The notes: a model not told the origin generated them from the sequence alone. Positions 35,520 through 44,162 are shown, counted from the stretch's first letter. The stretch: DNA of 59,483 bases from Herbaspirillum sp. (GCA_028292625.1 JAQGLY010000089.1:1-59483); one strand, 5' to 3'. Numbers and translations: made by a program.

Positions 35520-36058
35520 TTCTCGCTCCAGCGCGCCTGGATCTGGAAGCGCACCGGCGAGTCCGGCGATTGGCGCTGGATCTGGTGAGAGCTGAGGATG
35601 ACCTGCTGCAAAATCGGCTGCTGCTGCAGATAGCTGAGATAGTCGAGCATCGTCGAGACATCCCGCGCCTCCGCAATCAGCCGCAATTGGTGCCGCGCCG
35701 CGATCGGTTCTATCGAAAGCAGCGCTACATGCTCCATCGGCGCCGATTCCAGCATCTGCAGGAGGTCGTCCCAGGGCATGCGCAACTGATTCGCCACCAC
35801 CGCGGCATTGCGGTAACTCTGCAGCAGGGCCGGTGAAACCTTGGAACGGACGTCGGCGTCGCCCTGCAGCACATTCCTGCGTTTGAGCAGTGCATCGCTT
35901 TCGGTCTGCTCGATGTTTCGCGCGTCGTAGGCCGAATTCAATTGCACTAACGCGTAGGCGCCGGCGGCAACGCCCGCAGCCAAAATGGCGATGCCAAGCG
36001 GCTGCGAACCGCGGCGCCGGATGTCGAAATTCAAATCGAGATATCGAAGCAATGACAC
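35516..36058 (-). CDS. PilN/GspL-type inner-membrane protein
   Basis: 180 residues from a GTG at 36058 with GGGAG eight bases upstream. The start VSLLRYLDLNFDIRRR followed by one transmembrane helix (IAILAAGVAAGAYALV) and a coiled coil, then a PilN-type domain (LPWDDLLQMLESAPMEHVALLSIEPIA), fits PilN and the periplasmic part of GspL. An ATG at 36094 overlapping the previous gene is less likely. It follows that gene by 25 bases. Confidence 0.75.
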   Translation of the reverse strand: MSLLRYLDLNFDIRRRGSQPLGIAILAAGVAAGAYALVQLNSAYDARNIEQTESDALLKRRNVLQGDADVRSKVSPALLQSYRNAAVVANQLRMPWDDLLQMLESAPMEHVALLSIEPIAARHQLRLIAEARDVSTMLDYLSYLQQQPILQQVILSSHQIQRQSPDSPVRFQIQARWSEK

Positions 36059-36083
36059 AGTATGACTCCCAGGGGGAAACTCG

Positions 36084-36866
36084 TTAGCGACCATCGGAGA
36101 CCGGCAGCACGCTCCAGCGCTCGCGTGCTTCCGGCGGAATTGCGTCAATGTCGGCGTCGAACAATATCGGCAGGCATTGATAGTCGATGATGCTGGTACG
36201 GCTGCAGAATGCATCGCAGCAGTCGCGCATTCCGGTCCAGTCACGCGTTGCTACGCGCTCTGTGGCAAACGCCTGCCAGTTTCCGTTGCGCAGCAAGCCG
36301 AGCATCAAGGAATTATCTTTTAGCCATGCAATCAGGGCATGGCGCTTATTGCTCATTGAACGATGGCGGTTCAGAAATTCGGCGAATGCCGGCTCCAGGC
36401 GATTCATGCCGTATCCCGCCGCTTTGATCTCGTGCTTGACCGCGTCCAGAAGAGCCGTGGCGATGCCGCACACCACCACGCTCTGCCCCCCTTTCTGGAC
36501 GGAACAGCGGATCGTCAATTCACTGGCATCCAGGCCCAAGGTGTCGCTTAGTCCCAGTCCTGCGGCCCGATTCAGATCGGCAGGCGAGAGCAGGCGCGCA
36601 TCGATCTCCAGCACATCATAAAAGGCGAACGAATCGGCAATGATGATGTTGAACGAATGAAATGAGCCGGGGGGCGCCTGGACCGCTACCTGGGCGATCG
36701 TGGTGCGAAGGGCGGCGGCGATGTTGTCGTACCGGTCAACGCCGCCTTCGGCCTCGGCGACCGGGGTCGCGATAGGTTCGATCGACGGACCGCGAAAGGC
36801 GGTTCGCGCAGTGAGCTGATCGGCATCGATCACTAGTTTCACTGTTTTATTCCACGGGAGTAACAC
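36084..36866 (-). CDS. PilM/GspL-like cytoplasmic protein
   Basis: 260 residues from the GTG at 36866, with GAGGAG seven bases upstream; the start lies within the end of the GspE gene (20-base overlap). The opening VLLPWNKTVKLVIDADQLTA resembles the beginning of the actin-like fold of PilM/GspL. The rest has the pattern of two ATPase-like lobes without clear phosphate loops. Position between GspE and a PilN-like protein supports a platform role. Assignment is mainly by context. Confidence 0.5.
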   Translation of the reverse strand: MLLPWNKTVKLVIDADQLTARTAFRGPSIEPIATPVAEAEGGVDRYDNIAAALRTTIAQVAVQAPPGSFHSFNIIIADSFAFYDVLEIDARLLSPADLNRAAGLGLSDTLGLDASELTIRCSVQKGGQSVVVCGIATALLDAVKHEIKAAGYGMNRLEPAFAEFLNRHRSMSNKRHALIAWLKDNSLMLGLLRNGNWQAFATERVATRDWTGMRDCCDAFCSRTSIIDYQCLPILFDADIDAIPPEARERWSVLPVSDGR

Positions 36867-38553
36867 GATTAATCTCCTCAAGAGTAGTTAAGCCCGACGC
36901 GACCAGATCGACCGCCGCTTCGCGCAATGTTCTTAGTCCGGCCTGTCTGGCCGCCTGTTTGATCCGGGATAAGGCGGCGCGCTCCACCATCAAGTCGCGC
37001 AGCGTATCGTCCAGCGGCAATGTTTCGGCAATCGCGCGGCGGCCTTTGAATCCGGTGCCGCGACAATGTCCGCAACCCAGGCCGCGCTTGAAATCGAAGC
37101 CCGATCGCGCGGCACTGCCAAGTCCCGATCGCGCGATCAGATCCTCCGACGGCGCGTCGGCGATGGCGCACATCGGGCAATTGATGCGGACCAGGCGCTG
37201 CGCCAGGATGCCGTTGAGCGCGGAGACGAAGCTGTAGGAATCCACGCCCATGTTGGCGAATCGGCCAATGACGTCGAACACGTTATTGGCGTGCACGGTG
37301 GTGAATACCTGATGGCCGGTCAGCGCCGCCTGCACGGCGATTTGCGCGGTTTCCGCGTCACGGATCTCGCCGACCATGATCTTGTCCGGATCGTGGCGCA
37401 GGATCGAGCGCAGGCCGCGAGCGAAGGTGAGTCCCTTCTTTTCGTTGACGGGGATTTGCAGCACCCCGGGCAACTGGTACTCCACCGGATCTTCGATCGT
37501 GACGATCTTGTCCAGGCCGGTATTGATTTCCGAGATGGCGGCATAGATCGTCGTCGTTTTACCGCTGCCGGTGGGGCCGGTAACCAGCAGCAAGCCGTAC
37601 GGCAATAACGAAAGGCGGCGCACAAAAGCCATTGCCGGTTCGTAAAACCCCAGGGTTTCCAGCGTCAGGGCCTTGCGTTCGCCCGCCAGGTGATAGCGGT
37701 CCAGTATGCGCAACACGGCATCCTCGCCGAACAAATTGGGCATGATCGACACCCGCAAATCGATTTCCCGGCCTTCGGCGAGCACCTTGAAGCGGCCGTC
37801 CTGCGGAATCCGGCGTTCGGCGATGTCCAGTTCGGAAACCACCTTCACGCGCGAGAGCACCTGTTCGGAGGTGTCGTTGCCGTCGACATGCTTGATCAGC
37901 GTCAGTACGCCGTCAAGACGGTACTTGATGTCCATGCCGTGCGATCGGGTTTCCAGATGGATGTCGCTGGCGCCGGCGCGCAAGGCATCGTAAATGGTTG
38001 AGTTGACCAGGCGCACGATTTGACTTTCCGTGCTGCTGATGTCTTCAATCGAAATCGATATTGCCGCGCTGTCGATGGCGGCGGCGCCGTTCGACATGCC
38101 CACGGAGTCCATCGCGCGCACCGACTTCTGCATCGTCGCCAGATAGGATCGCAGATCGCCGGTGGCGGCGACACCCCAGCCGACAGCTTGCCGCGGGCGC
38201 TTGCGCAAGCGCGCGTCAATCCAGGCGCGGGTCCGGGTATCCAGCGGGTCGGCGGTCACCAGCAACAACTCGCCATCGGGGCCCGGGAACGCGATGCAGG
38301 TCCTCTTGCCGGCCTCGACAAACGGAATCAGATCGAAATCCGGTTTCATCTTGCGCATGTCATCCAGCGTGACCGGCTTCATCATGAAGTAGGCAGCGAC
38401 AGCCTCCAGATAATCGGCCGCATCGGCGCCGAAGCTTTTTTCTATCCGCTCCATCGCACCGAGCGTGGAGCCGGATTGCCGCTGCATCTCGATGACGGTT
38501 TCGGCATCCAGACTGCGTCTGAGAGAAAGGATTTCGTTTTTCATGATGCTCAC
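36847..38553 (-). CDS. gspE: GspE/PilB-type secretion ATPase
   Basis: 568 residues with the GTG at 38553 overlapping the previous stop (an ATG at 38544 is possible). Residues about 1-150 form the MshEN-like N-terminal domain. The ATPase core has Walker A GPTGSGKTTT (K332), the Asp box GLDKIVTIEDPVEY, Walker B (IMVGEIRD) and the His box (TTVHANN). The tetracysteine zinc motif is NCPMC and CGHC. It powers pseudopilus assembly at the inner membrane. Length and motifs are those of an active enzyme. Confidence 0.95.
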   Translation of the reverse strand: MSIMKNEILSLRRSLDAETVIEMQRQSGSTLGAMERIEKSFGADAADYLEAVAAYFMMKPVTLDDMRKMKPDFDLIPFVEAGKRTCIAFPGPDGELLLVTADPLDTRTRAWIDARLRKRPRQAVGWGVAATGDLRSYLATMQKSVRAMDSVGMSNGAAAIDSAAISISIEDISSTESQIVRLVNSTIYDALRAGASDIHLETRSHGMDIKYRLDGVLTLIKHVDGNDTSEQVLSRVKVVSELDIAERRIPQDGRFKVLAEGREIDLRVSIMPNLFGEDAVLRILDRYHLAGERKALTLETLGFYEPAMAFVRRLSLLPYGLLLVTGPTGSGKTTTIYAAISEINTGLDKIVTIEDPVEYQLPGVLQIPVNEKKGLTFARGLRSILRHDPDKIMVGEIRDAETAQIAVQAALTGHQVFTTVHANNVFDVIGRFANMGVDSYSFVSALNGILAQRLVRINCPMCAIADAPSEDLIARSGLGSAARSGFDFKRGLGCGHCRGTGFKGRRAIAETLPLDDTLRDLMVERAALSRIKQAARQAGLRTLREAAVDLVASGLTTLEEINRVTPVE

Positions 38554-39773
38554 TGAAGGCTGGAGGCAAGATCGAAAATAGGCAGATACATGAGCACCAC
38601 GATGGCGCCGATCACGAGCCCGATGAACAGCATCAATACCGGTTCGAACAAGCGTGTCGCCACCTCGATGGCGCGGCCCAGCGAGTTTTCCTGGAAAGTG
38701 GCGATGCGCGCCAGAATTTCAGCCAGCTGCCCGGTGCGTTGGGCAACGGTGAGCATGCGCAGCGCCACCGGATCGGCGAGGCCGACACCTTGTAAAGCCG
38801 GACCGATGGCCGAGCCCTCGCGAATAGCGGAAACCGCACGCGAAAGCTGTTGCTTGTCGCCGGGACTGAGCAGCGAACCGCACATCTCGAACGCCCGAAC
38901 CGCGGAAATGCCGCCCTCGATCAGCATGCCGCTGGTGCGGTAGAACTGCGCATGCCGGAACATGCGAATCAATCCGCCGATCAGCGGCAGCCGTTCCAGA
39001 ATCGGCAGGTTCCAGTGGGCGCGGGATGCGCGGCGGATGCTCCATACCAGCGTCGACACCAGCGCGATGACAATGGCCGCCATCACCTGCGGATGCGCGT
39101 TGATGGCTTTCCCGATATGGATCAGGATCAGCGAGGCGAACGGTATCTCCCCCCGAGAACTTTCGATTAATGTGGAAAACTTGGGCACGACGACGCCCAG
39201 CAGAAACAAGACAACCACGAAGCCGACCCCGAGCAGCATCATCGGATAAACCGCCGCCCCCACGGCCTTCGATCGAATGCCGCGCAGGGTCTCGAAATTG
39301 CTGGAGTAGCGGCGCAGCGCGTTCGCCATGTCGCCGGTCTGCTCGCTGGCCGCGATGGTAGCGATCAACAGTTGCGGGAAGACGTCCGACCGGTCGCTCA
39401 TCGCCGCGGAAAAATTCCGGCCCTCCTTCAGGGATTGCACCAGGCGCTCCAGCAGGCGGCTGGTTTCAGCGGAGCGCTCCTTCTCGGCCAGGGTTTCGAT
39501 GCCGTCGATGATTCCCAATCCGGCCTCCAGCAGGGAACCGAGTTCATGGGCGAACAGCGCGACATCCAGACGTACCGGGCTAAGCGCGCTTTTACCGCGG
39601 CGCGCCGGAAAAAACCCGTTGGCGCGCTGCTTGCAGGACAGCACGCGCAGACCGGCGCGTTCGGCAAGCCGCGTGGCAAGCGCCGCGTCGGCAGCGGCAA
39701 TGCGCAGCGTGCGCATACCGCCAGCCTGGGCTGTCGCCACGATGTCGAATTCAAGGGTACGCGGATGGCCCAT
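38550..39773 (-). CDS. gspF: GspF/PilC-type inner-membrane platform protein
   Basis: 407 residues with two T2SSF domains (about 70-195 and 275-395) and three transmembrane helices (LGVGFVVVLFLLGVVV, VMAAIVIALVSTLVW, LFIGLVIGAIVVLMYLPI). The motif ASEQTGDMANAL and the second-copy GQLAEILARIA are typical. An N-terminal T2SSF-N-like stretch precedes them. It is the platform that GspE turns. It starts nine bases after gspG. Confidence 0.95.
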   Translation of the reverse strand: MGHPRTLEFDIVATAQAGGMRTLRIAAADAALATRLAERAGLRVLSCKQRANGFFPARRGKSALSPVRLDVALFAHELGSLLEAGLGIIDGIETLAEKERSAETSRLLERLVQSLKEGRNFSAAMSDRSDVFPQLLIATIAASEQTGDMANALRRYSSNFETLRGIRSKAVGAAVYPMMLLGVGFVVVLFLLGVVVPKFSTLIESSRGEIPFASLILIHIGKAINAHPQVMAAIVIALVSTLVWSIRRASRAHWNLPILERLPLIGGLIRMFRHAQFYRTSGMLIEGGISAVRAFEMCGSLLSPGDKQQLSRAVSAIREGSAIGPALQGVGLADPVALRMLTVAQRTGQLAEILARIATFQENSLGRAIEVATRLFEPVLMLFIGLVIGAIVVLMYLPIFDLASSLQ

Positions 39774-39782
39774 GTCATTCGC

Positions 39783-40250
39783 CTAGCGTTGTGACCAGGA
39801 AGCGACATCCGTATTTTCACCGGTGCCGCCAACCTGTCCCTCGGCGCCTAATGAAGTGATATCGTAGAGATCGTGATCGCCCGGCGATTTATACAGATAA
39901 TCGCGATCCCATGGATCGGTCGGCACGGACTTTTCCAGATACGGGCCTTGCCATTTATCTTCATTGTTGGGCTTGACGAACAGCGCCTGCAAACCTTGTT
40001 CGGTAGTGGGATAGTGTCCTGTATCGAGCCGGTATTGATCGAGCGCCTTGCCCAAGGAATGGATCTGCGCGCGTGCGATTTTGGTGTTGGATTTGCCGAG
40101 CTGATCGAAATAGCGGGGAGTGACGATACCGGCGAGAAGCCCAATAATGAGGATCACGACCAGCAATTCAAGGAGAGTGAAGCCAGCCGCATGCCGGTTG
40201 GTGCGGACCTGCCTGGATTGTTTCGCGCTGGCAATGGTCAAACGGGTCAT
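39783..40250 (-). CDS. gspG: Major pseudopilin GspG
   Basis: 155 residues. Leader HAAG, then the prepilin-peptidase site FTLLELLVVILIIGLLAGIVTPRYF with Glu at mature position 5. The signature of GspG is complete: ALDQYRLDTGHYPTTEQGLQAL, WQGPYLEKSVPTDPWDRDYLYKSPG, YDITSLGAEGQ with calcium-binding Asp residues. GGGGAACGGA lies just before the ATG. It is first in the operon, with the regulatory region 40251-40448 upstream. A prepilin peptidase (PilD) must be supplied from elsewhere. Confidence 0.96.
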   Translation of the reverse strand: MTRLTIASAKQSRQVRTNRHAAGFTLLELLVVILIIGLLAGIVTPRYFDQLGKSNTKIARAQIHSLGKALDQYRLDTGHYPTTEQGLQALFVKPNNEDKWQGPYLEKSVPTDPWDRDYLYKSPGDHDLYDITSLGAEGQVGGTGENTDVASWSQR

Positions 40251-40269
40251 TCCGTTCCCCTGATCTAAA

Positions 40270-40297
40270 TAATTATTACATTTTGTTGCAATAATTA
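40270..40297. promoter_or_regulatory. Proximal inverted repeat upstream of gspG
   Basis: TAATTATT (40270-40277) and AATAATTA (40290-40297) form a perfect 8-bp inverted repeat with 12 bases between. It lies 20 bases before the gspG start on the minus strand, where it would overlap the transcription start. A TTGACA-like box (minus strand, near 40309-40314) lies beyond it. It shares its half-site with the distal repeat at 40404-40427. Likely operator, by symmetry and position. Confidence 0.5.
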
Positions 40298-40403
40298 AGT
40301 ATCGCGCTTGTCAAGGCGGCTGTCGCGGGGGGGCGGCCAAAAGTAGTAGTGTCCCCTTTCGGCAAGGTAGTGATGACCCGTAAGTGGGTGTGGCGGGGGT
40401 GCC

Positions 40404-40427
40404 AATAATTACTTTTCGGTAATTATT
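40404..40427. promoter_or_regulatory. Distal inverted repeat upstream of gspG
   Basis: AATAATTAC-TTTTCG-GTAATTATT is a perfect 9-bp inverted repeat with a 6-base centre. It sits 154 bases before the gspG start in a GC-rich stretch, so AT-rich symmetry stands out. Its half-site AATAATTA is the same as in the repeat at 40270. It could be bound by the NarL-type regulator at the end of the operon, or could serve as terminator for the small gene at 40449, though no T-run follows. Confidence 0.5.
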
Positions 40428-40448
40428 TCGATGGGCGGACGGCGGAAA

Positions 40449-40868
40449 TCACATGAGAAAAATCAATTCGGGTACGGAGTCGGAGCCGGCCCATACCAAG
40501 GCGTTTTGCCTGTATTTTTTACCTAATCGGATTGCGACATCCCGAGGTAAACCGAGGGCAAGCAGGCTTTCCTCGCCAGGCCACTGCGAGGTGGGATCGA
40601 CACCGATGCCCGGCACGCAAGGTATATTCAGATTGTGTAAATCGTTGAGCAATGCTTGCTGAGCAAGGCGGTTTTCCTGTGCGGAAATTGTTTCGCTGAA
40701 GGGATTCCATGCCGTCAGGAAAGCGGAGCAATTCACGCGATGCGATTGATGCAAGGTTTGAAGCTGCGGGGAATGATGCGCGAGGCGAAATGTAAAGATT
40801 TTCCCGGGCAGCAGCACCTTGTAATGGGTGGCGAGATACGCCGCATGCAAGCGGTCGGCCCGGCGCAC
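40449..40868 (-). CDS. DUF3293-family protein
   Basis: 139 residues from a GTG one base after the preceding stop (AAGGCGG upstream). FLTAWNPFSETISAQENRLAQQALLNDL, GIGVDPTSQWPGEESLLALGL and ARLGKKYRQNALVWAG-type motifs match DUF3293, a small family of unknown role found in many Proteobacteria. No membrane segment or signal peptide. It is co-transcribed with the next small gene. Confidence 0.75.
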   Translation of the reverse strand: MRRADRLHAAYLATHYKVLLPGKIFTFRLAHHSPQLQTLHQSHRVNCSAFLTAWNPFSETISAQENRLAQQALLNDLHNLNIPCVPGIGVDPTSQWPGEESLLALGLPRDVAIRLGKKYRQNALVWAGSDSVPELIFLM

Positions 40869-40869
40869 G

Positions 40870-41232
40870 TTATGCCGCCTTGCCGGCTTTGCGCTGTTCC
40901 AGCAGATGGATGACCGCCTTCACGATCGCAAACATGACAGCCTGCTGTTTTGTAGGATAGTCCGAGAAATGAACGACGATAGACCCTATGCCCACGTGGC
41001 TGCTGAACACCTGCCCGGGTTCCTTGCCGTAGACCAGTGAAATGTCGTATTGCGCCATCAGCGGTCCGCAGGCGTTCCAGTCGCGTGTCCACTGCGGCAG
41101 CGCATGGGTGTTTTCCCATAAGGTCCCGGCGCTTTCGTAGCATTCCTCGATATTCTGATAGCCCAGCAGCTTTGCCAGCAGCCTTTCCTTTGCTACGCAG
41201 CTTCTGAAATACTCTTCGTCACTCATGCGCAT
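40870..41232 (-). CDS. Small protein of unknown function (phage-ABA-sandwich-like)
   Basis: 120 residues with GGAGA upstream of the ATG. The core PQWTRDWNACGPLMAQYDISLVY resembles the DUF2591-type ABA sandwich proteins, which occur in phages and in host genomes; the match is weak. It is followed after one base by the DUF3293 gene. Confidence 0.6.
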   Translation of the reverse strand: MRMSDEEYFRSCVAKERLLAKLLGYQNIEECYESAGTLWENTHALPQWTRDWNACGPLMAQYDISLVYGKEPGQVFSSHVGIGSIVVHFSDYPTKQQAVMFAIVKAVIHLLEQRKAGKAA

Positions 41233-41306
41233 GGTTGTCTCCAGATAACGGTCGCCGTCTTCACCATGGATCGCGGCGCCGATAAGCTAGAGCGAGAACA
41301 TCGCGA

Positions 41307-42194
41307 TCAGGGCGAGGGCTTTTTGTAACGGTTATAACCCCACAGATATTGGGTGGGCATGCGACGAATCATACGCTCCATTTCGCTGTTGATTTCAGTC
41401 GCCGCACTAATCGCGTCGCTGGACAAGGGGCCAGGCATCGGATGAATATGCAATTCATAGCCCCGTCCGATTTTCTTGCGTTCCGCACCTAGAATAAAAA
41501 TCGCGGCGCCTGTGAGATTTTGCAGGCGCTGCACCAACGTCATGGTGTAGGCTGGTCGACTGAAAAACGGCGCCCATACGCCTTCGCCCAAGGTAGGCAC
41601 CTGATCCGGCAAGATGCCGATGGTATGTCCTTTGAGAAGCGTCTTTACCAGAGCCCTGACTCCCGATTGGTTGGCGGGCGCCATGGTCAGTTGCGAGCGT
41701 GAGCGCATCTTGACGATCCATGGCTGCAACCACGCCATGCGCGGCGGACGAAAGAGGACGGTGGATTGATGCCGGCTGCTGTAGATCGGGCCCAGCAACT
41801 CGAAGCAACCCGCATGCGGCGATAGCAAAATGACGCCTTTACCGCTATGTAAGGCTTCGTCAAACAGTTGCCAGTCATTGCAATTCACATTGCGGTTAAG
41901 CTGGTCGTTATTGCGCCGTACCCACCAATAGGGCATTTCCAAAAACAGCTTCCCGACAGAGTACATGGCTGAACGGCGCATCGACAGGCTGGCTGCCGGA
42001 AAGGCCCGAGAAAAATTCTCCTCGGCGCGCCGCTTGTAACTACCGGGTAGTTGCCAAGCCAACCATCCGACGCACAGGCCTAAGACCTGTAATGCCGGTA
42101 ATGGCAAAAAGGCCAAACCGCGAAAAATAAGGGTGGCCATGCCGGGCCATACTACTTTGCGCATAGACAATACAATGAGTCGCTTCAAATTCAC
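41307..42194 (-). CDS. Lipid A biosynthesis acyltransferase (LpxL/HtrB family)
   Basis: 295 residues with an N-terminal membrane segment (about 19-48) and the LPLAT catalytic box HAGCFE (H127, E132, an H-x4-E arrangement) followed by FRPPR. It would add a secondary acyl chain to lipid A at the inner membrane. The GTG at 42194 has GGAG immediately beside it, with no spacing, so the true start may be the ATG 30 bases downstream. The next gene on the plus strand is divergent. Confidence 0.85.
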   Translation of the reverse strand: MNLKRLIVLSMRKVVWPGMATLIFRGLAFLPLPALQVLGLCVGWLAWQLPGSYKRRAEENFSRAFPAASLSMRRSAMYSVGKLFLEMPYWWVRRNNDQLNRNVNCNDWQLFDEALHSGKGVILLSPHAGCFELLGPIYSSRHQSTVLFRPPRMAWLQPWIVKMRSRSQLTMAPANQSGVRALVKTLLKGHTIGILPDQVPTLGEGVWAPFFSRPAYTMTLVQRLQNLTGAAIFILGAERKKIGRGYELHIHPMPGPLSSDAISAATEINSEMERMIRRMPTQYLWGYNRYKKPSP

Positions 42195-42509
42195 TCCAAT
42201 GTGATGCCTAATTCTTTTTTTTATAAATCGCGGACTGCCAATTCAATATGGGCAAAGACTCCTATAGCGGGGCGTACTATGCCACATCGCTATCGTTGAC
42301 GCGATGCCACATCTTTACATTGATGTAACTGCATGTTTGCATGTTCAAGCGGTCGAATGGGACGCCGCGAAGGCGCAGGGACCTGTCGAGCAATGAATGC
42401 ATCGACGCGCTAATATTTCACGGAATCATTCCTCAGGCTGGACGTCACAGCATGTGCAACGGTTGCGCCAGCCTGAACATTAGCCCACCTCATCAATGGA
42501 GAGATCCAT
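42195..42509. other. Intergenic region between acyltransferase and aldo/keto reductase
   Basis: 315 bases without a convincing gene. It must contain the promoters of both divergent neighbours. There is a TTGACG near 42295 and repeated TGCATGTT-like words near 42330, but no pair of promoter boxes at good spacing. GGAGAG precedes the reductase ATG. Confidence 0.4.
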
Positions 42510-43523
42510 ATGCAGACCACAGATTCGAAGCACTACAAACCTCCGATGAAATTCGGCCTGGGCGGAGTCCCATTCGGCAATGAGTTTTCCGTTCTCACCG
42601 ACCGGAATGTTATCGATACGCTGGAAGCCGCATGGACAGCCGGCGTCCGCTATTTCGACACTTCGCCGTGGTACGGACTTGGCCTGGCCGAGCGAAGACT
42701 CGGCAGTTTTCTGCACACCAGAAATCGGAGCGACTACATTTTGTCGTCGAAGGTAGGAAAACTGCTGAAGGCATCCCGGCAGAACAACGCAAAGGAATAT
42801 TTTCCATTCACGCTATCGCCCAACGATGTTACCTTCGATTACACGGCGGCGGGCGTTCGGCGCTCCGTCGAGGACAGCCTGCAACGGCTCGGTGTCGATG
42901 CGCTCGACATCGTCTTCGTGCACGACCTATCGCCGGACAATCCTTATTTGCCCACCGCTTGGGAAGAGCAGTTCGACATCGCCTGCAACGGCGCTTTTCC
43001 CGAACTGACGCGCATGCGCGAGGAGGGGCTCATCAAAGGGTGGGGCCTGGGCGTCAACACACCTGAGCCGATCCTGAAGTTGCTGGACGTCGCCGATGCG
43101 GACATCTGCCTGCTCGCATCGCAGTACTCGCTGATCGATCACAAGAATGCGCTCGATCAAGTCTTTCCGGCCGCGCGCGCGAAAGGGGTTTCGTTCGTGA
43201 TCGGGTCAGCGCTGAATGCCGGTTTTATCAGCGGAAGCGCGCGCTACAACTACGGCAAGGAAAACTACAAGATACCGCCGGCGTTCATCGAGAAGCGGGA
43301 GAAGCTGCGCGAAGTGGCGGCCAAATACGGCGTCGATCTTCGGTCGGCGGCGTTGCAATTTTCTGCCGCGCCGGACGTGGCGTCGGCGCTGATCGTCGGC
43401 GCCAGCAGCGAGCAACAGGTGCTGGCCGATTGCTGCTCCATGCAGACCAGGATCGTGGCCGAGTTCTGGGCGGAACTGAAGGAGCGCAAGCTGATCGAGC
43501 GGAATGCGGCCGTGCCTGCGTAG
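42510..43523 (+). CDS. Aldo/keto reductase (D-threo-aldose dehydrogenase-like)
   Basis: 337 residues with the aldo/keto reductase tetrad: D50 and Y55 in RYFDTSPWYGLGLAERRLG, K81 in ILSSKVGK and H138 in IVFVHD. The pattern fits the NAD(P)-dependent fucose/galactose dehydrogenase subgroup, in which the reaction oxidises aldoses to lactones. Substrate cannot be assigned. Ribosome-binding site GGAGA seven bases upstream. Confidence 0.9.
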   Translation: MQTTDSKHYKPPMKFGLGGVPFGNEFSVLTDRNVIDTLEAAWTAGVRYFDTSPWYGLGLAERRLGSFLHTRNRSDYILSSKVGKLLKASRQNNAKEYFPFTLSPNDVTFDYTAAGVRRSVEDSLQRLGVDALDIVFVHDLSPDNPYLPTAWEEQFDIACNGAFPELTRMREEGLIKGWGLGVNTPEPILKLLDVADADICLLASQYSLIDHKNALDQVFPAARAKGVSFVIGSALNAGFISGSARYNYGKENYKIPPAFIEKREKLREVAAKYGVDLRSAALQFSAAPDVASALIVGASSEQQVLADCCSMQTRIVAEFWAELKERKLIERNAAVPA

Positions 43524-43554
43524 GCGCCCGCGGTAGCGCCTGATGCTGCTGTGT

Positions 43555-44025
43555 TCAGCGCTTAGGTTCACCGGCGCCGCAAGCGTCGGTGTCCAATGAC
43601 GGGTTGGACGAAATCCGCTTCATTGCAATGACATTCTGACCGCCTGAAACATAGCTATGGAGCCGTGTTTGAAGGAAGTCTGGAAGAGTCGCTTCTGCCA
43701 CAACTTCAAATCCCCCCGCTTTGTAAAACGCTACAAGGTGGCGGTAAGGCAAGCAATAAGACACGCCACGATCAAGCGTTTTTTCACACACAGAAAGCAG
43801 CGTTCTGCCAATTCCCCTGCGTTGATACGCTTGCTTAATTTGCATTCCGCGCAAGACGGTTACACCTTCCTCAAGACAAATGCGTACTGCGCCAACCAAC
43901 GCATCGCCGGACTTCGCTGCGATCACCAAGTCTGTCTCCGCGACGCCACCGTCGTAACCGCATTCATCGTAAAGCGCTCGAACGCGTTGTATGTCTTCAG
44001 TCGCGACAATTTCGATATTGATCAT
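43555..44025 (-). CDS. GNAT-family N-acetyltransferase
   Basis: 156 residues from the ATG at 44025; a TTG nine bases earlier also lies in frame. The acetyl-CoA pyrophosphate loop is QRRGIGRTLL, preceded by VTVLRGMQIKQAY and followed by HLVAFYKAGGFEVVAE. Acceptor unknown. It shares nothing with the divergent or convergent neighbours. Confidence 0.85.
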   Translation of the reverse strand: MINIEIVATEDIQRVRALYDECGYDGGVAETDLVIAAKSGDALVGAVRICLEEGVTVLRGMQIKQAYQRRGIGRTLLSVCEKTLDRGVSYCLPYRHLVAFYKAGGFEVVAEATLPDFLQTRLHSYVSGGQNVIAMKRISSNPSLDTDACGAGEPKR

Positions 44026-44062
44026 GGCGTTCAATGTTTGAGGTGGAGGTAATCTGCCCGAT

Positions 44063-44134
44063 TTTTTCGGACCAAGCCATTCTAGAACTCAAGGCCATTT
44101 ATGATCTTTATTCATTTTGACTTGGTCCGAAAAA
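44063..44134. repeat. Pair of 14-bp inverted repeats, 44 bases apart
   Basis: TTTTTCGGACCAAG (44063-44076) and its exact complement CTTGGTCCGAAAAA (44121-44134) bound 44 bases of AT-rich DNA. The element lies between a GNAT gene and a terminator. It might be a remnant of a very small inverted-repeat element, an operator pair, or a long-loop transcript end. No target duplication is evident. Confidence 0.45.
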
Positions 44135-44162
44135 TAACCAGTCAGTCAGCAAAGTGGCGGTA

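Noticed and set aside
29736..40250. Type IV pilus or MSHA pilus reading of the secretion operon
   Set aside because: The PilM/N/O/P-like parts resemble a pilus, but the major pseudopilin has full GspG features and no true pilin, PilT or adhesin tip gene is present; the pilMN(OP)Q set for pili is at 54136-58272.
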